Part shown: positions 46,934 through 55,405 of the stretch, in pieces | How positions within the stretch are numbered: the stretch's first letter is position 1 | Layout of the letters: each line of letters begins with the position of its first letter | Assembly (NCBI GenBank): GCA_965243215.1 | Contig: CBDEUJ010000005.1 | Location: 124,001 to 188,000, forward strand | Direction: 5' to 3' | DNA from: JAJEFO01 sp009843725 | GTDB lineage: Bacteria > Pseudomonadota > Alphaproteobacteria > Rhodobacterales > Rhodobacteraceae | DNA length: 64,000 bases | Position numbers and translations under genes: made by a program | The notes under the pieces: model-generated | Told to the model about the DNA's origin: nothing | Seen by the model: only the letters and a program-made list of their open reading frames with translations | Database searches by the model: none

Positions 46934-48399
46934 TGGCCGTATCCTTCAACCAGGTGCCCGCCCGTGCGCGCGTGCCGTTCTTCTACGCCGAGTTCTCCGC
47001 CGAGGGCGCGGGCGCCACGGACGTTCCCTTCCGCTCGCTGCTGATCGGCCAGAAGCTGGCTGCCGGCAACGCGGCCGCCGACGCGCTCCTGAAGATCGGG
47101 GACGCCTCCGCAGCGACCGCCGCCTTCGGGCGCGGCTCGATGCTGGAGCACATGGTGCAGGCGTTCCGGCGCGGGAACCCGACGGGCGAGCTGTGGTGCA
47201 TCCCGCTCGACGACGCCGGCGCCGGCACGAAGGCAACGAAAACGATCACGGCTACGGCCGCCGCGACGGCCGCCGGCACGATCGCGCTCTACGTCGCAGG
47301 CCGCCGCGTCGCTATCGCCATCGCGTCCGGGGCCGCCGTGAACGCCATCGCCACCGCCATCGCGGCGGCGGTCAACGCCAACGAGGACCTGCCGGTCACC
47401 GCCGCCTCGGCCGCCGCCGTCGTGACCCTGACGGCGCGGCACGCGGGCACGGCAACCGAGCTCGAGGTGAGCCACAGCCATTTCCCGGACGAGGCGCTGC
47501 CGGCCGGCGTGGCGCTCACGATCGCGACCGGCGCGGCGGGTGCCACGGATCCGGCCATCGCCGACGCGCTGACCGCCGCGAGCGTCGAGGCGTTCGACGT
47601 CATCGCGCTTCCCTCCTACCCGACGGCGACGGTCACTGCGTTCATGGATGAGCTGGAGGATCGCTGGGACGCGTCCGAGCAGATCGACGGCCTGGGGATC
47701 ATGGCGTACCGGGGCGCGGCCGGCACGGTCTCGCAGGCCACGACCTACGGCGACGCGCTCAACTCGGAGCACCTGGTCGTGGCGGACGCCGGCAAGTACC
47801 AGAATCCCGGATACGAGATCGCCGCCACGATCGCGGGCGCCGTGGCGCGCTCGGCCGAGATCGACCCGGCCCGTCCCTTCACGACGCTGAAGGTCAAGGG
47901 CATCCTCGCGCCGAAGGTGGCCGACCGCCGCGCTTTCGCCGACCAGGAGTCGCTGCTCCAGGACGGGATCTCGACGCTTTACGTCGATTCCGGCGGCACG
48001 GTGCGGATTCAGCGGCTGATCACGACCTACCAGGAGAACGCGGCCGGCGTGCCCGACGAGGCGTACCTGAACGCCAACACGCCGCTCACCCTGTCCTACC
48101 TGCGCCGCGACTTCCGGAACTACATCCAGGGCAAGTACTCGCGGCACAAGCTGGTCGACGACGGGACGCGGGTCGGCAGCGGCCAGGCCGTCATCACGCC
48201 GAAGACGGGGCGCGCGGAGTTTGTCGCCAGGGCGCGCGACTGGGAGGAGCGCGGGCTGGTCGAGAACGTGGACGCGTTCAAGAAGGACGTGGTGTGCGAG
48301 AGGAACGCGGACGACGCAGACCGGCTTGACTGGCTCGGCTCGCCCGACCTGGTCAACCAGTTCCTGATCGGCGCGGCGAAGTTCCTGTTCAAGCGCTAA
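46933..48399 (+). CDS. Contractile tail sheath protein (Mu gpL-like)
   Basis: The 488-residue product begins MAVSFNQVPARARVPFFYAEFS, with LLIGQKL and GRGSMLEHMVQAFRRGNPTGELWCIPLDD following. This is the gpL N-terminal pattern. The middle insertion domain is Ala/Thr-rich. The C-terminus has PARPFTTLKVKGILAP, LLQDGISTLYVDSGGTVRIQRLITTYQENAAGVPDEAYL and LVNQFLIGAAKFLFK. Sheath subunits contract to drive the tube through the envelope. Its presence makes the phage a myovirus-type. Confidence 0.92.
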   Translation: MAVSFNQVPARARVPFFYAEFSAEGAGATDVPFRSLLIGQKLAAGNAAADALLKIGDASAATAAFGRGSMLEHMVQAFRRGNPTGELWCIPLDDAGAGTKATKTITATAAATAAGTIALYVAGRRVAIAIASGAAVNAIATAIAAAVNANEDLPVTAASAAAVVTLTARHAGTATELEVSHSHFPDEALPAGVALTIATGAAGATDPAIADALTAASVEAFDVIALPSYPTATVTAFMDELEDRWDASEQIDGLGIMAYRGAAGTVSQATTYGDALNSEHLVVADAGKYQNPGYEIAATIAGAVARSAEIDPARPFTTLKVKGILAPKVADRRAFADQESLLQDGISTLYVDSGGTVRIQRLITTYQENAAGVPDEAYLNANTPLTLSYLRRDFRNYIQGKYSRHKLVDDGTRVGSGQAVITPKTGRAEFVARARDWEERGLVENVDAFKKDVVCERNADDADRLDWLGSPDLVNQFLIGAAKFLFKR

Positions 48400-48420
48400 A
48401 GCCAGAAAAGGGGAAATCAC

Positions 48421-48783
48421 ATGCCAGAACGCATAGGCGGCGTCGCGAACATCTCGGTGGACGGGGTGCTGCACAAGCTCACGGGCACCTGGACCTACGA
48501 CCTCGGAAACCCGAAGCGCACGGGGAAGAAGGGGCCGGACGGCAGGTTGCACGGCTACCTGGAAGAGCCCAAGCCCGCCTTCATCGAGGGCGCCGTCACG
48601 GACTCGCGCGACCTCGACGTGGACGCGTTCCAGAACATAACTTCGGCGACGATCCAGCTCGACCTCGCGAACGGGAAGACGATCCTGCAACGGGACAGCT
48701 TCTACGCGGGCCCGGGCACGGTGACGACCGAGGCCGGCGAGGTGGCGACGCGGTTCGAGGCCGAGATCGGCGAGGAGGTGTGA
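48421..48783 (+). CDS. Tail tube protein (Mu gpM-like)
   Basis: A 120-residue protein (IGGVANISVDGVLHKLTGTWTYDLGNPKRTGKKGPDGRLHGYLEEPKPAFIEGAVTDSRDLDVDAFQNITSATIQLDLANGKTILQRDSFYAG) matches the Mu tail tube family. The fold stacks into the inner tail tube. It directly follows the sheath gene, with AAAAGGGG as ribosome-binding site. Confidence 0.92.
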   Translation: MPERIGGVANISVDGVLHKLTGTWTYDLGNPKRTGKKGPDGRLHGYLEEPKPAFIEGAVTDSRDLDVDAFQNITSATIQLDLANGKTILQRDSFYAGPGTVTTEAGEVATRFEAEIGEEV

Positions 48784-48784
48784 C

Positions 48785-49099
48785 GTGAAGAACGACGAGA
48801 GCAACGACGGGAAGCAGCCCGACTGCTACGTGATGGACCTGTCCCGGCCGATCGAGGCCTTGGGCGAGAAGCTCACCGAGGTCACGCTCAAGGATCCCGG
48901 CATCGGCGGGCTCAAGGGCATCGAGGCCGCGTTCGGGCCGAAGGGCATGACGATCGACCTCGGCTCGATGCCGAAGCTCATCTCGGAGGCCGGCAACATC
49001 CCGCTGTCGTCGGCAAACACGATCTCGCTCAGGGACCTGGGGCGGCACCTCTTGCCGATAATGGGTTTTTTCGGCGCCGATACCCCTCCGACTGGGTAG
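48785..49099 (+). CDS. Tail assembly chaperone (Mu gp41-like), upstream product
   Basis: The 104-residue product (GTG start) reads YVMDLSRPIEALGEKLTEVTLKDPGIGGLKGIEA and so on, the pattern of Mu gp41-type tail chaperones. Like many long-tailed phages it has a second, longer product made by frameshifting (see 48785-49236). The chaperone coats the tape measure protein during tail assembly. It lies between tube and tape measure, as expected. Confidence 0.88.
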   Translation: MKNDESNDGKQPDCYVMDLSRPIEALGEKLTEVTLKDPGIGGLKGIEAAFGPKGMTIDLGSMPKLISEAGNIPLSSANTISLRDLGRHLLPIMGFFGADTPPTG

Positions 49100-49236
49100 A
49101 GGTCTACGAGGAGGTGGCGTGGCACTACGGCTGGCCGCCCTCGGAGCTTGACCGCATGACGGTTCCCGAGGTGGTGCGGTGGCACCGCGCGGCACGGCGC
49201 ATCCTGAAGGCGCAAGGAGGCCGGCGCTTTGGCTGA
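48785..49236 (+). CDS. Tail assembly chaperone, -1 frameshift extension product
   Basis: The slippery heptamer T TTT TTC lies at 49066-49072 in the correct frame (GGT TTT TTC). A -1 shift continues CGG CGC CGA TAC, giving RRRYPSDWVEVYEEVAWHYGW, then PPSELDRMTVPEVVRWHRAARRILKAQGG, to the TGA at 49234-49236. The WPPSE...M...E...W..AA pattern is that of gpE/GpG-T-type extensions. The extension frame has no good start of its own. The product would be about 150 residues. Confidence 0.85.
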
Positions 49237-52024
49237 CATGAAGCTCGCCCTGGTGATCTCGGCGCTGGACCGCGCCACCCGCCCGCTCCAGAGGATCGGG
49301 CGTCAGGTGTCCGAGGTCGGCCGCAAGGCGCAGGCGATGGGCCAGAGCCTCGGCTCGTTCGGCCGCCGCGCGTCGACCGGCCTGACGCTGCCGCTTGCGG
49401 CGTTCGGAGGCTTTGCGGTCAACGCCTTCGGCCAGATCGAGCAGATGGAAGTCGCGTTCGGCTCGATGACCGGCTCTGCCCAAAAGGGCCGGGAAGTGGT
49501 CGCGGGCCTGATCGACTTCGCGGCCAGGACGCCGTTCCAGCTTCCGGGCCTTGGCGGAGCGACACGCCAGCTGCTCGCCGCCGGCGTGAGCACCGAGGAC
49601 CTCTGGGAGGAACTCAAGATCCTCGGCGACATCTCGGCCGGCGCGCAGAAGCCGATGGGCGAGATGGCCGCGATCTACGCAAAGGTCATGTCAAAGGGGA
49701 AAGCGGACACCGAGGCGCTGAACCAGCTTTCGGAAGCGGGGATCCCGATCATCCAGTCGCTTGTGGACCTTGCGGCCGACTACGGCAACGAGATCACCAA
49801 GGAGGACGTCTACAAGGCTGCGGAGCGCGGCGAGATCAGCTTCAGGACGCTGCGCGAGGCGCTGGAGAAGCTGACCTCCGAGGGTGGCGTGTTCAACGAG
49901 CAGATGGAAAAGCAGTCGCAGACCCTGTTCGGCCTCGCCTCGACGCTGAAGGACAACGTGTTTCTCGGCCTCGCGTCCGTCGGCGAGAAGCTCGTCGAGA
50001 TCACGGGGCTCAAGGACCGGCTCAGGGAGTTCACGGAACGCGTCCAGCAGGCCGTCGAGTGGTTCGACAAGTTCGCCGAGGAGCGGCCGGGCCTGGTGAA
50101 GCTGGTCTTCGGCCTCTCGGCGGCGGCGGCGGTGCTGGGCCCGGCGCTGATCGCGCTCGGTCTCGTGGTCGGCGGCGTGGGGACAGGCCTGACCGCGCTC
50201 GGCGCCGCGCTCGGCGTCCTGTTCTCGCCCGTCGTGCTGCTCGGCGCAGCCTTCGCGGCAGCGGCCTGGCTCATACACGACAACTGGGACGGCATCGTCG
50301 CCTTCTTCGAGGGCGTCTGGACGGGCATCAAGGGCGCGTTCCCCGGCACGGCCGCATTCTTCGAGGGGCTGTGGGACAAGGCCGCGCTGCCCGTGGCGGG
50401 CATCTTCGACTGGGTCACGAACGCCTGGGACGCGGCGGTGGCGTGGATCTCCGGGCCGAAGGAGGGCGAAAGCTGGAACGCCTGGCTGATGGTTCCGGTC
50501 GACGGCCTGTTTTCGTGGGTGACAGACGCCTGGGACAAGGCCGTTTCCCTGATCCGGACGCCGCGCGGCGACATATGGGACGGCATCAAGTTTGCCGGAT
50601 CGGCCGCCGCTGCCGCCGCCTCGGCCTTCTATCTCGACGCCTGGTCCGCGTTCCAGGCGCTGGACTGGACCGTCATCGGCGACGGCCTCGGCGCGCTGGT
50701 CGTCCAGGGCATCGCCAAGCTCACCAACCTTGCCGGCTCGATCGCCGCCACTGCGGACGGCATCGACTTCACGTCCATTGGCCAGAAGATCGGCGACTGG
50801 ATGGGATCGGCCGTCGTCACGGGCGTCGCGTCTCTTGCCGGCCTCGTGGCCAACATGACGGCAACGGCGAACGCGCTCGACCTCGCCGGGATCGGAACGA
50901 CCATCGGCGAGCTGATGGGATCCTCCCTGGTGGCGGCCGTCGGCGCGCTGACGGGCATCGTCTCCTCGCTGACCGCCACGGTGGACGGCATCGACTTCAG
51001 CATAGTTGGCGAGAAGGTCGGCGGCTGGATCGGCGACTCGGTCGTCGGCCGCGTCGCGGCGCTGGGCGGCCTCGTGTCGGGCATGCTGGCCAAGGTGCAG
51101 ACGCTCGATTTCGCCGGCATCGGACAGACGATGGGCGAGCTGATGGGATCGTCGGCGGTAGCGGCGGTGAGTGCGCTGACGGGCATCGTTGCCAAGCTGA
51201 CAGACACCGTCGGCACCACCGATTTCCGGGGCGTTGGCGACGCGATCGGCCGCTGGATGTCGCTTGGCCTGGTCGCCACCGTGTCGATGCTGACGGGCCT
51301 TTACACCGGGCTCCTGACCAAGGTCCGGGAGATTGACTTTTCGGAAGTCGGCCGCGTCGCGGGCCGCGCGGTCTGGGCCGCGATGAAGGCGGCGATCACG
51401 GCGCTGACCGGCCTTTTCACCGGGGTGACGGCTGCCGTGAAGGCCATCGACTGGGGCTCGACCGGCACGCTGATCGGCCAGCTGATACAGACCGCGATCG
51501 TCGGCGCGATCACTCTTCTGGGCGGGCTGGTCGACGCGCTGACGAAGGCCGCCGCCGACGGCAGCCTGATCGGCGCCGCAGGCGGGCTCGGCCAGGCGAT
51601 ATGGGACGGCATCAAGGCGGTCCTAGAGGGCTTCACGGACTTCATGGTGGGCCTGATCACCGGCGTGTTCAAGGACATTGACTGGTTCGGGTTCCTGCCC
51701 GAGTGGGCCCAGAAGTGGCTGGAGGGCGGCGAGGACGAAGCGCAGGCGGCCCTGGCCGTCGCCGGGGCGAGAAGCCGTCCAGAACAGCCGCTGATGCCGG
51801 TGCAGGAAATGCCGGTCTACGCGCCGCCGGGCGCGGCGGCCGAAGGATCTCTTTACGGCTCGGGTGCGGGCGGGAAACACGGCTTCGCGCCAGCCGAGCG
51901 CGGCGAGATCGACGTGAACGTGCGGTTCGACAACGTGCCACCAGGCGCGTCGGTTTCCACCAAACGCAAGCGCGGCTTTGCCAATGTCAGCACCGATGTC
52001 GGCTACGCGATGGGGGACAGCTGA
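49229..52024 (+). CDS. Tail tape measure protein
   Basis: A TTG start at 49229 is chosen because AAGGAGG lies eight bases upstream; the ATG at 49238 is too far from it. The 931-residue protein has the tape measure N-terminus (VGRKAQAMGQSLGSFGRRASTGLTLPLAAFGG, AFGSMTGSAQKGREVVAGLIDFAARTPF) and a hydrophobic mid-region (about 285-350). Eight tandem repeats, mostly 38 residues long, are encoded at 50660-51559 ((I/L)DF..(I/V)G..(I/M)G.(W/L)MG...V..V..L.G(L/I)V). It sets tail length. Confidence 0.92.
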   Translation: MADMKLALVISALDRATRPLQRIGRQVSEVGRKAQAMGQSLGSFGRRASTGLTLPLAAFGGFAVNAFGQIEQMEVAFGSMTGSAQKGREVVAGLIDFAARTPFQLPGLGGATRQLLAAGVSTEDLWEELKILGDISAGAQKPMGEMAAIYAKVMSKGKADTEALNQLSEAGIPIIQSLVDLAADYGNEITKEDVYKAAERGEISFRTLREALEKLTSEGGVFNEQMEKQSQTLFGLASTLKDNVFLGLASVGEKLVEITGLKDRLREFTERVQQAVEWFDKFAEERPGLVKLVFGLSAAAAVLGPALIALGLVVGGVGTGLTALGAALGVLFSPVVLLGAAFAAAAWLIHDNWDGIVAFFEGVWTGIKGAFPGTAAFFEGLWDKAALPVAGIFDWVTNAWDAAVAWISGPKEGESWNAWLMVPVDGLFSWVTDAWDKAVSLIRTPRGDIWDGIKFAGSAAAAAASAFYLDAWSAFQALDWTVIGDGLGALVVQGIAKLTNLAGSIAATADGIDFTSIGQKIGDWMGSAVVTGVASLAGLVANMTATANALDLAGIGTTIGELMGSSLVAAVGALTGIVSSLTATVDGIDFSIVGEKVGGWIGDSVVGRVAALGGLVSGMLAKVQTLDFAGIGQTMGELMGSSAVAAVSALTGIVAKLTDTVGTTDFRGVGDAIGRWMSLGLVATVSMLTGLYTGLLTKVREIDFSEVGRVAGRAVWAAMKAAITALTGLFTGVTAAVKAIDWGSTGTLIGQLIQTAIVGAITLLGGLVDALTKAAADGSLIGAAGGLGQAIWDGIKAVLEGFTDFMVGLITGVFKDIDWFGFLPEWAQKWLEGGEDEAQAALAVAGARSRPEQPLMPVQEMPVYAPPGAAAEGSLYGSGAGGKHGFAPAERGEIDVNVRFDNVPPGASVSTKRKRGFANVSTDVGYAMGDS
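50660..51559 (+). repeat. Eight tandem 38-codon repeats inside the tape measure gene
   Basis: Repeat starts fall at 50660, 50762, 50876, 50990, 51104, 51218, 51332 and 51446; from the second onward the period is 114 bases. The first unit is 34 codons. Odd and even units alternate in character (WMG versus LMG, ID versus LD), suggesting duplication of a 76-codon pair. Copy number could vary between related phages and alter tail length. Confidence 0.8.
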
Positions 52025-52497
52025 TGGCGTGGGTCGACCGCCTGCTTGCCGGCTCCTTCAGGGCCGCGCCGTTCCGGGTCGAGGGCCACGAGACGGGCGG
52101 CGACGGGCGGCGCGTGGCGCTGCACCAATATCCCGGCCGCGACGTGCCCTATGCCGAGGACATGGGAAAGAACGCGTGGGACGGCAAGGTCAACGCCTAT
52201 GTCATCGGCGACACGTACCAGGCCGAGATGGCGTTCCTGGTCGCTGCGTGCAACGCGGCGGGTCCGGGCATCCTGGTGCATCCGTGGCTTGGCGTGCGCC
52301 GCGTCATGTGCACCGGCGTCAAGACGTCGGAGCACACGCGCGAGGGCCGCATGGGACGCGTCGAGATGCGGTTCGTCGAGGCCGGCGCCAACGGGTTTCC
52401 GCTGGCGCTGCTCAGTCCCGTTGCACTTGTCGCCGAGGCCGTCGTTGCCGCGCAGGGCGCGGTGGGCGCGGCGTTTTCGGAGAGCTTCAGGACATGA
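52024..52497 (+). CDS. DNA circularisation/tail protein N-terminal domain (Mu gpN-like, part 1)
   Basis: The 157-residue protein starts MAWVDRLLAGSFRAAPFRVEGHETGGDGRRVALHQYPGRDVPYAEDMGKNAWDGKVNAYVIGDTYQAEMAFLVAACN, the DNA_circ_N domain of Mu gpN. Mu gpN is a single, much longer protein; here the frame ends after this domain and a second gene overlaps by ATGA. It is part of the baseplate/tail-tip complex. The start overlaps the tape measure stop (TGATG). Confidence 0.85.
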   Translation: MAWVDRLLAGSFRAAPFRVEGHETGGDGRRVALHQYPGRDVPYAEDMGKNAWDGKVNAYVIGDTYQAEMAFLVAACNAAGPGILVHPWLGVRRVMCTGVKTSEHTREGRMGRVEMRFVEAGANGFPLALLSPVALVAEAVVAAQGAVGAAFSESFRT

Positions 52498-53144
52498 CCA
52501 CGCGGGTGGCGTCATACGTGGCCGAGGCGGCCGAGGCCGCGCTCGATCAGGCCGCTGACGAGATCGGCACCGCAAAGGCTGCCGCGATCGCGGCGGACGC
52601 GACCGCGCTCCTGAGGGCGCCTGCGACGCTGACGACGCGTCTTGCGGCCGCGATCGCCGACGTGCGGGACATCGGCCGCGTCGAGTGGCTGGCCGGCAAC
52701 GCGCTGGCCCTGCCAGCGGTTCCGGACACGACGGCGCAGCGCAAGATCCAGAAGGCGAACCAGGCCGCGCTCCAGCGGCTCGTCAGGGACCTGGCCGCCA
52801 TCGAGCTGGCCGCACGCCTGCCCGCCCGCCCGTTCGCGTCAAGGACGGGCCTGAGAGGCGCGCACGGCGTCGCGGACGCGCTCCTGGAGGCCGCGCGCGA
52901 AGATGCGGGCGATGACGTCCACCGCGCCGTGGGCGCGCTGAAAGCGGCGCTGGTCGAGCACGTGAGGCAGCAGTCGGCGAAGCTGCCTGCTGTTACGACG
53001 GCCGTTCCGGCCACCGTGCTGCCCGCGCTGGTCCTCGCCCACGATTTTCACGAGGACATCGACCGCGACGGCGAGATTGCCGAGCGCAACGCGGCCGCGC
53101 GTCCCGGCTTCGTGCCGGCCCGACCGCTGGAGGTGTTGCAGTGA
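52494..53144 (+). CDS. gpN-like C-terminal part (separate gene)
   Basis: A 216-residue Ala-rich helical protein (ASYVAEAAEAALDQAADEIGTAKAAAIAADATALLRAPATLTTRLAAAIADVRDIGRVEWLAGNAL) ends in VLPALVLAHDFHEDIDRDGEIAERNAAARPGFVPARPLEVLQ. That tail is the usual end of gpN proteins. Together with the previous gene it reconstitutes gpN. The ATGA overlap suggests coupled synthesis at near-equal amounts. A stable split gene, not a pseudogene, is the simplest reading. Confidence 0.75.
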   Translation: MTTRVASYVAEAAEAALDQAADEIGTAKAAAIAADATALLRAPATLTTRLAAAIADVRDIGRVEWLAGNALALPAVPDTTAQRKIQKANQAALQRLVRDLAAIELAARLPARPFASRTGLRGAHGVADALLEAAREDAGDDVHRAVGALKAALVEHVRQQSAKLPAVTTAVPATVLPALVLAHDFHEDIDRDGEIAERNAAARPGFVPARPLEVLQ

Positions 53145-54226
53145 CCGCCGTGCTGACCATAGGCGGGCGCCGCCACGAGGGCTGGACCGAAGTGGCCGTG
53201 CGTCGCTCGATCGAGACGCTGGCGGGCGCGTTCCGTCTCACCGTGACGGACCGGGATCCAGGCACGATGCAGCCACGCGCGATCGTGCCAGGGCAGGCCT
53301 GCGAGCTGTCGCTGGACGGCGAGACGGTCATCACCGGGCACGTGGACGCGGTCGATCCGTCCTACGACTCCGCGGTGCACTCGATATCGGTCGACGGCCG
53401 CGACCGCGCAGGCGACCTGGTGGACTGCTCGGCCGAGCAGCGGGAATGGAAAGACGAGACGATCGACGCGATCACGGCCGCCATCGCGGCGCCGTTCGGC
53501 GTCGGGGTTTCGCTCGCCGAAGGCATCGATCCGGGCGAGCCGTTCGCGAAGTTCACCGTCGAGCGCGGAGAGACCGCGTTCGAGGCGATCGACCGGCTTG
53601 CTCGCCTGCGTGCGCTGCTGGCCGTCTCCGACGGCAAGGGCGACATCCAGCTGACCCGCGCGGGCCGCGAGACGGCGTCCGTCACATTGGAGCGCGGCGT
53701 CAACATCCTCGCCGCCAGCGGCCGTGCCGACATGTCCAGGCGGCACTCGACCTACACCGTGCTCGGGCAGCGCGCCGGCAATGACGAGATATTCTCGGAC
53801 GAGCCGCGAAACATGACGCAGGTCGACGCCAAGGCCAAGGACGCCGGCGTGAAGCGCCACAGGCCGCTCGTGGTGCTCGCGGAGCAGGGCGTGAGCCCCA
53901 AGGAGGCGCAGGAGCGCGCGGACTGGGAGGCCGCCGTCCGGCGCGGCCGGTCGCGCCAGGTCCGGGACACGGTGCAGGGCTGGCGCGAGCTTCCCGGCGG
54001 CGATCTCTGGACACCGGGCAAGCTGGTCCGCGTCGTGGACGACTGGATGGGCCTAGACCGGGACTTGCTGATCGTGACCGTCGAGCAACGGACCTCGGGC
54101 GACGGCACGGTGAGCGAGCTGACGGTGATGCCGAATTCGGCCTTCCTGCCCGAGCCGGAGCGCGCCGAGAGATCCGGATCGGGATCCGGCAATGCCGGCT
54201 TTTCCTTCTGGGGGGACGACGAATGA
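53141..54226 (+). CDS. Baseplate hub protein (Mu gpP-like)
   Basis: The 361-residue protein (GTG start, GTGA overlap) matches Mu gpP: LTIGGRRHEGWTEVAVRRSIETLAGAFRLTVTDRDP, IVPGQACELSLDGETVITGHVDAVDPSYD, and HSISVDGRDRAGDLVDCSA. The C-terminus includes LWTPGKLVRVVDDWMGLDRDLLIVTVEQRTS. It is the gp27-like hub that joins tube and spike. Position before gp45 is canonical. Confidence 0.92.
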   Translation: MTAVLTIGGRRHEGWTEVAVRRSIETLAGAFRLTVTDRDPGTMQPRAIVPGQACELSLDGETVITGHVDAVDPSYDSAVHSISVDGRDRAGDLVDCSAEQREWKDETIDAITAAIAAPFGVGVSLAEGIDPGEPFAKFTVERGETAFEAIDRLARLRALLAVSDGKGDIQLTRAGRETASVTLERGVNILAASGRADMSRRHSTYTVLGQRAGNDEIFSDEPRNMTQVDAKAKDAGVKRHRPLVVLAEQGVSPKEAQERADWEAAVRRGRSRQVRDTVQGWRELPGGDLWTPGKLVRVVDDWMGLDRDLLIVTVEQRTSGDGTVSELTVMPNSAFLPEPERAERSGSGSGNAGFSFWGDDE

Positions 54227-54687
54227 GGCGCGCCATCGAGCAGCTGACGCGCAGCCTGCGTCTTGCCGTCGGCCGCGCCGTGCTGACGCTTGTCGACGAC
54301 ACGCTGAAGATGCAGGCGGTCCAGCTGGAGGGGCTGCCGGACGAGGTTCTGGACGGCGTGGAGCGCTTCCAGGACTACGGCGTCTCGTCCCACCCGCCGG
54401 AGGGCGCAGAGGCGATCCTGCTGGCGCTGGGAGGCCAGCGGCAGCATTCCGTGGTGATCGCGGCCGAGGACCGGCGGCATCGCCCCACGGGCCTCCAGAA
54501 GGGCGAGGTGTGCCTTTACACGATGGAGGACGGCGACGAAGGGGCGCACCGCGTCACGCTCAAGCAGGGGCGCAGGCTGGAGATCGAGGTCGACGAGCTC
54601 CGCATCACGACCGGGGCCAGCACCGTGGTCATGAACAACGCCGGGACGACGTGGACGACGCCCCGCTTTGACAGGAACACGCCCTGA
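54223..54687 (+). CDS. Baseplate spike protein (Mu gp45-like)
   Basis: The 154-residue product shows the gp45/baseplate assembly protein V pattern: MQAVQLEGLPDEVLDGVERFQDYGVSSHPPEGAEAILLALGGQRQHSVVIAAEDRRHRPTGLQKGEVCLYT. A repetitive beta C-terminus (LKQGRRLEIEVDELRITTGASTVVMNNAG) forms the trimeric spike needle. It overlaps gpP by ATGA and adjoins a PAAR gene that would cap the tip. Confidence 0.9.
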   Translation: MRRAIEQLTRSLRLAVGRAVLTLVDDTLKMQAVQLEGLPDEVLDGVERFQDYGVSSHPPEGAEAILLALGGQRQHSVVIAAEDRRHRPTGLQKGEVCLYTMEDGDEGAHRVTLKQGRRLEIEVDELRITTGASTVVMNNAGTTWTTPRFDRNTP

Positions 54688-54962
54688 TGCCGGGCGTGGC
54701 TCGTGTGGGCGTGGACAGCGCCGGAGGCACGATCACCGGCGGCGGGCAGTCGTTCTGCTACATCAACGGCGCGCTGGAGGCCGTGGTCGGCGACGCGATC
54801 GCGCCTCACCCTCCGAACCCCGCGCTGCCGCCGCACAAGGCCGCGACGATGGCGGCCGGATCCGCATCGGACTTCATCAACGGCGTGGCCGTCTGCCGCG
54901 CCGGCGACGTGGCCACCTGCGGCCACGCCGCGACCGGAAGCGCGACGGTGACGACGGCATGA
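54687..54962 (+). CDS. PAAR-domain spike-tip protein
   Basis: A 91-residue PAAR-like protein (VARVGVDSAGGTITGGGQSFCYINGALEAVVGDAIAPHPPNPALPPHKAATMAAGSASDFINGVAVCRAGDVATCGHAATGSATV) has the triple beta-hairpin pattern. His/Cys residues can bind one metal ion at the needle point. PAAR proteins sharpen the tips of contractile tails. It overlaps gp45 by one base. Mu itself lacks a separate PAAR gene, but related phages have one. Confidence 0.85.
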   Translation: MPGVARVGVDSAGGTITGGGQSFCYINGALEAVVGDAIAPHPPNPALPPHKAATMAAGSASDFINGVAVCRAGDVATCGHAATGSATVTTA

Positions 54963-55405
54963 CGGATGTGGCGATCTCCTGGAACGCGGACTTTTGCGAG
55001 GGCGACCTGTCGATCGAGGCCTTCGACCTGACGCTGGAGTCCGGCCTGAGATCGGCCGTGCTGATTTCCGTGTTCACGGACGCCCGCGCCAGCAGCGACG
55101 AGCTGCCCGACGGCGAAACCGACCGGCGCGGCTGGTGGGGTGATCGCGTCGAGAACGACGACGACGAGACGGGGTCGCTGCTGTGGGTCCTGGAGCGCGA
55201 GAAAGAAACGGCCGAGGTCGCCGCCAAGGCGGAGACGTACATCCAGCGGTGCCTTGCATGGATGGTCACGGACGGCCTGGCGACGGCGGTGTCCGTCATC
55301 GCCGAGTGGACGGCGCACGGGCGGCTGGAGATCCTGACGCAGATCCCGCTGCCGGACGGAAGCGTCCTTGAAATGCAGTTTGAAGCCCCTTCAGGAGCCG
55401 GTTGA
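54959..55405 (+). CDS. Baseplate wedge protein (Mu gp46-like)
   Basis: The 148-residue protein (ISWNADFCEGDLSIEAFDLTLESGLRSAVLISVFTDARASSDELPDGETDRRGWWGD) has the gp46 signature, including RGWWGD. A C-terminal EILTQIPLPDGSVLEMQF segment follows. It corresponds to the T4 gp25-like wedge component. It overlaps the PAAR gene by ATGA and is followed directly by gp47. Confidence 0.9.
   Translation: MTDVAISWNADFCEGDLSIEAFDLTLESGLRSAVLISVFTDARASSDELPDGETDRRGWWGDRVENDDDETGSLLWVLEREKETAEVAAKAETYIQRCLAWMVTDGLATAVSVIAEWTAHGRLEILTQIPLPDGSVLEMQFEAPSGAG

Noticed and set aside
46855..48804. 649-codon minus-strand frame
   Set aside because: Antisense to the tail sheath gene; no domain, and transcription of this arm is rightward throughout.
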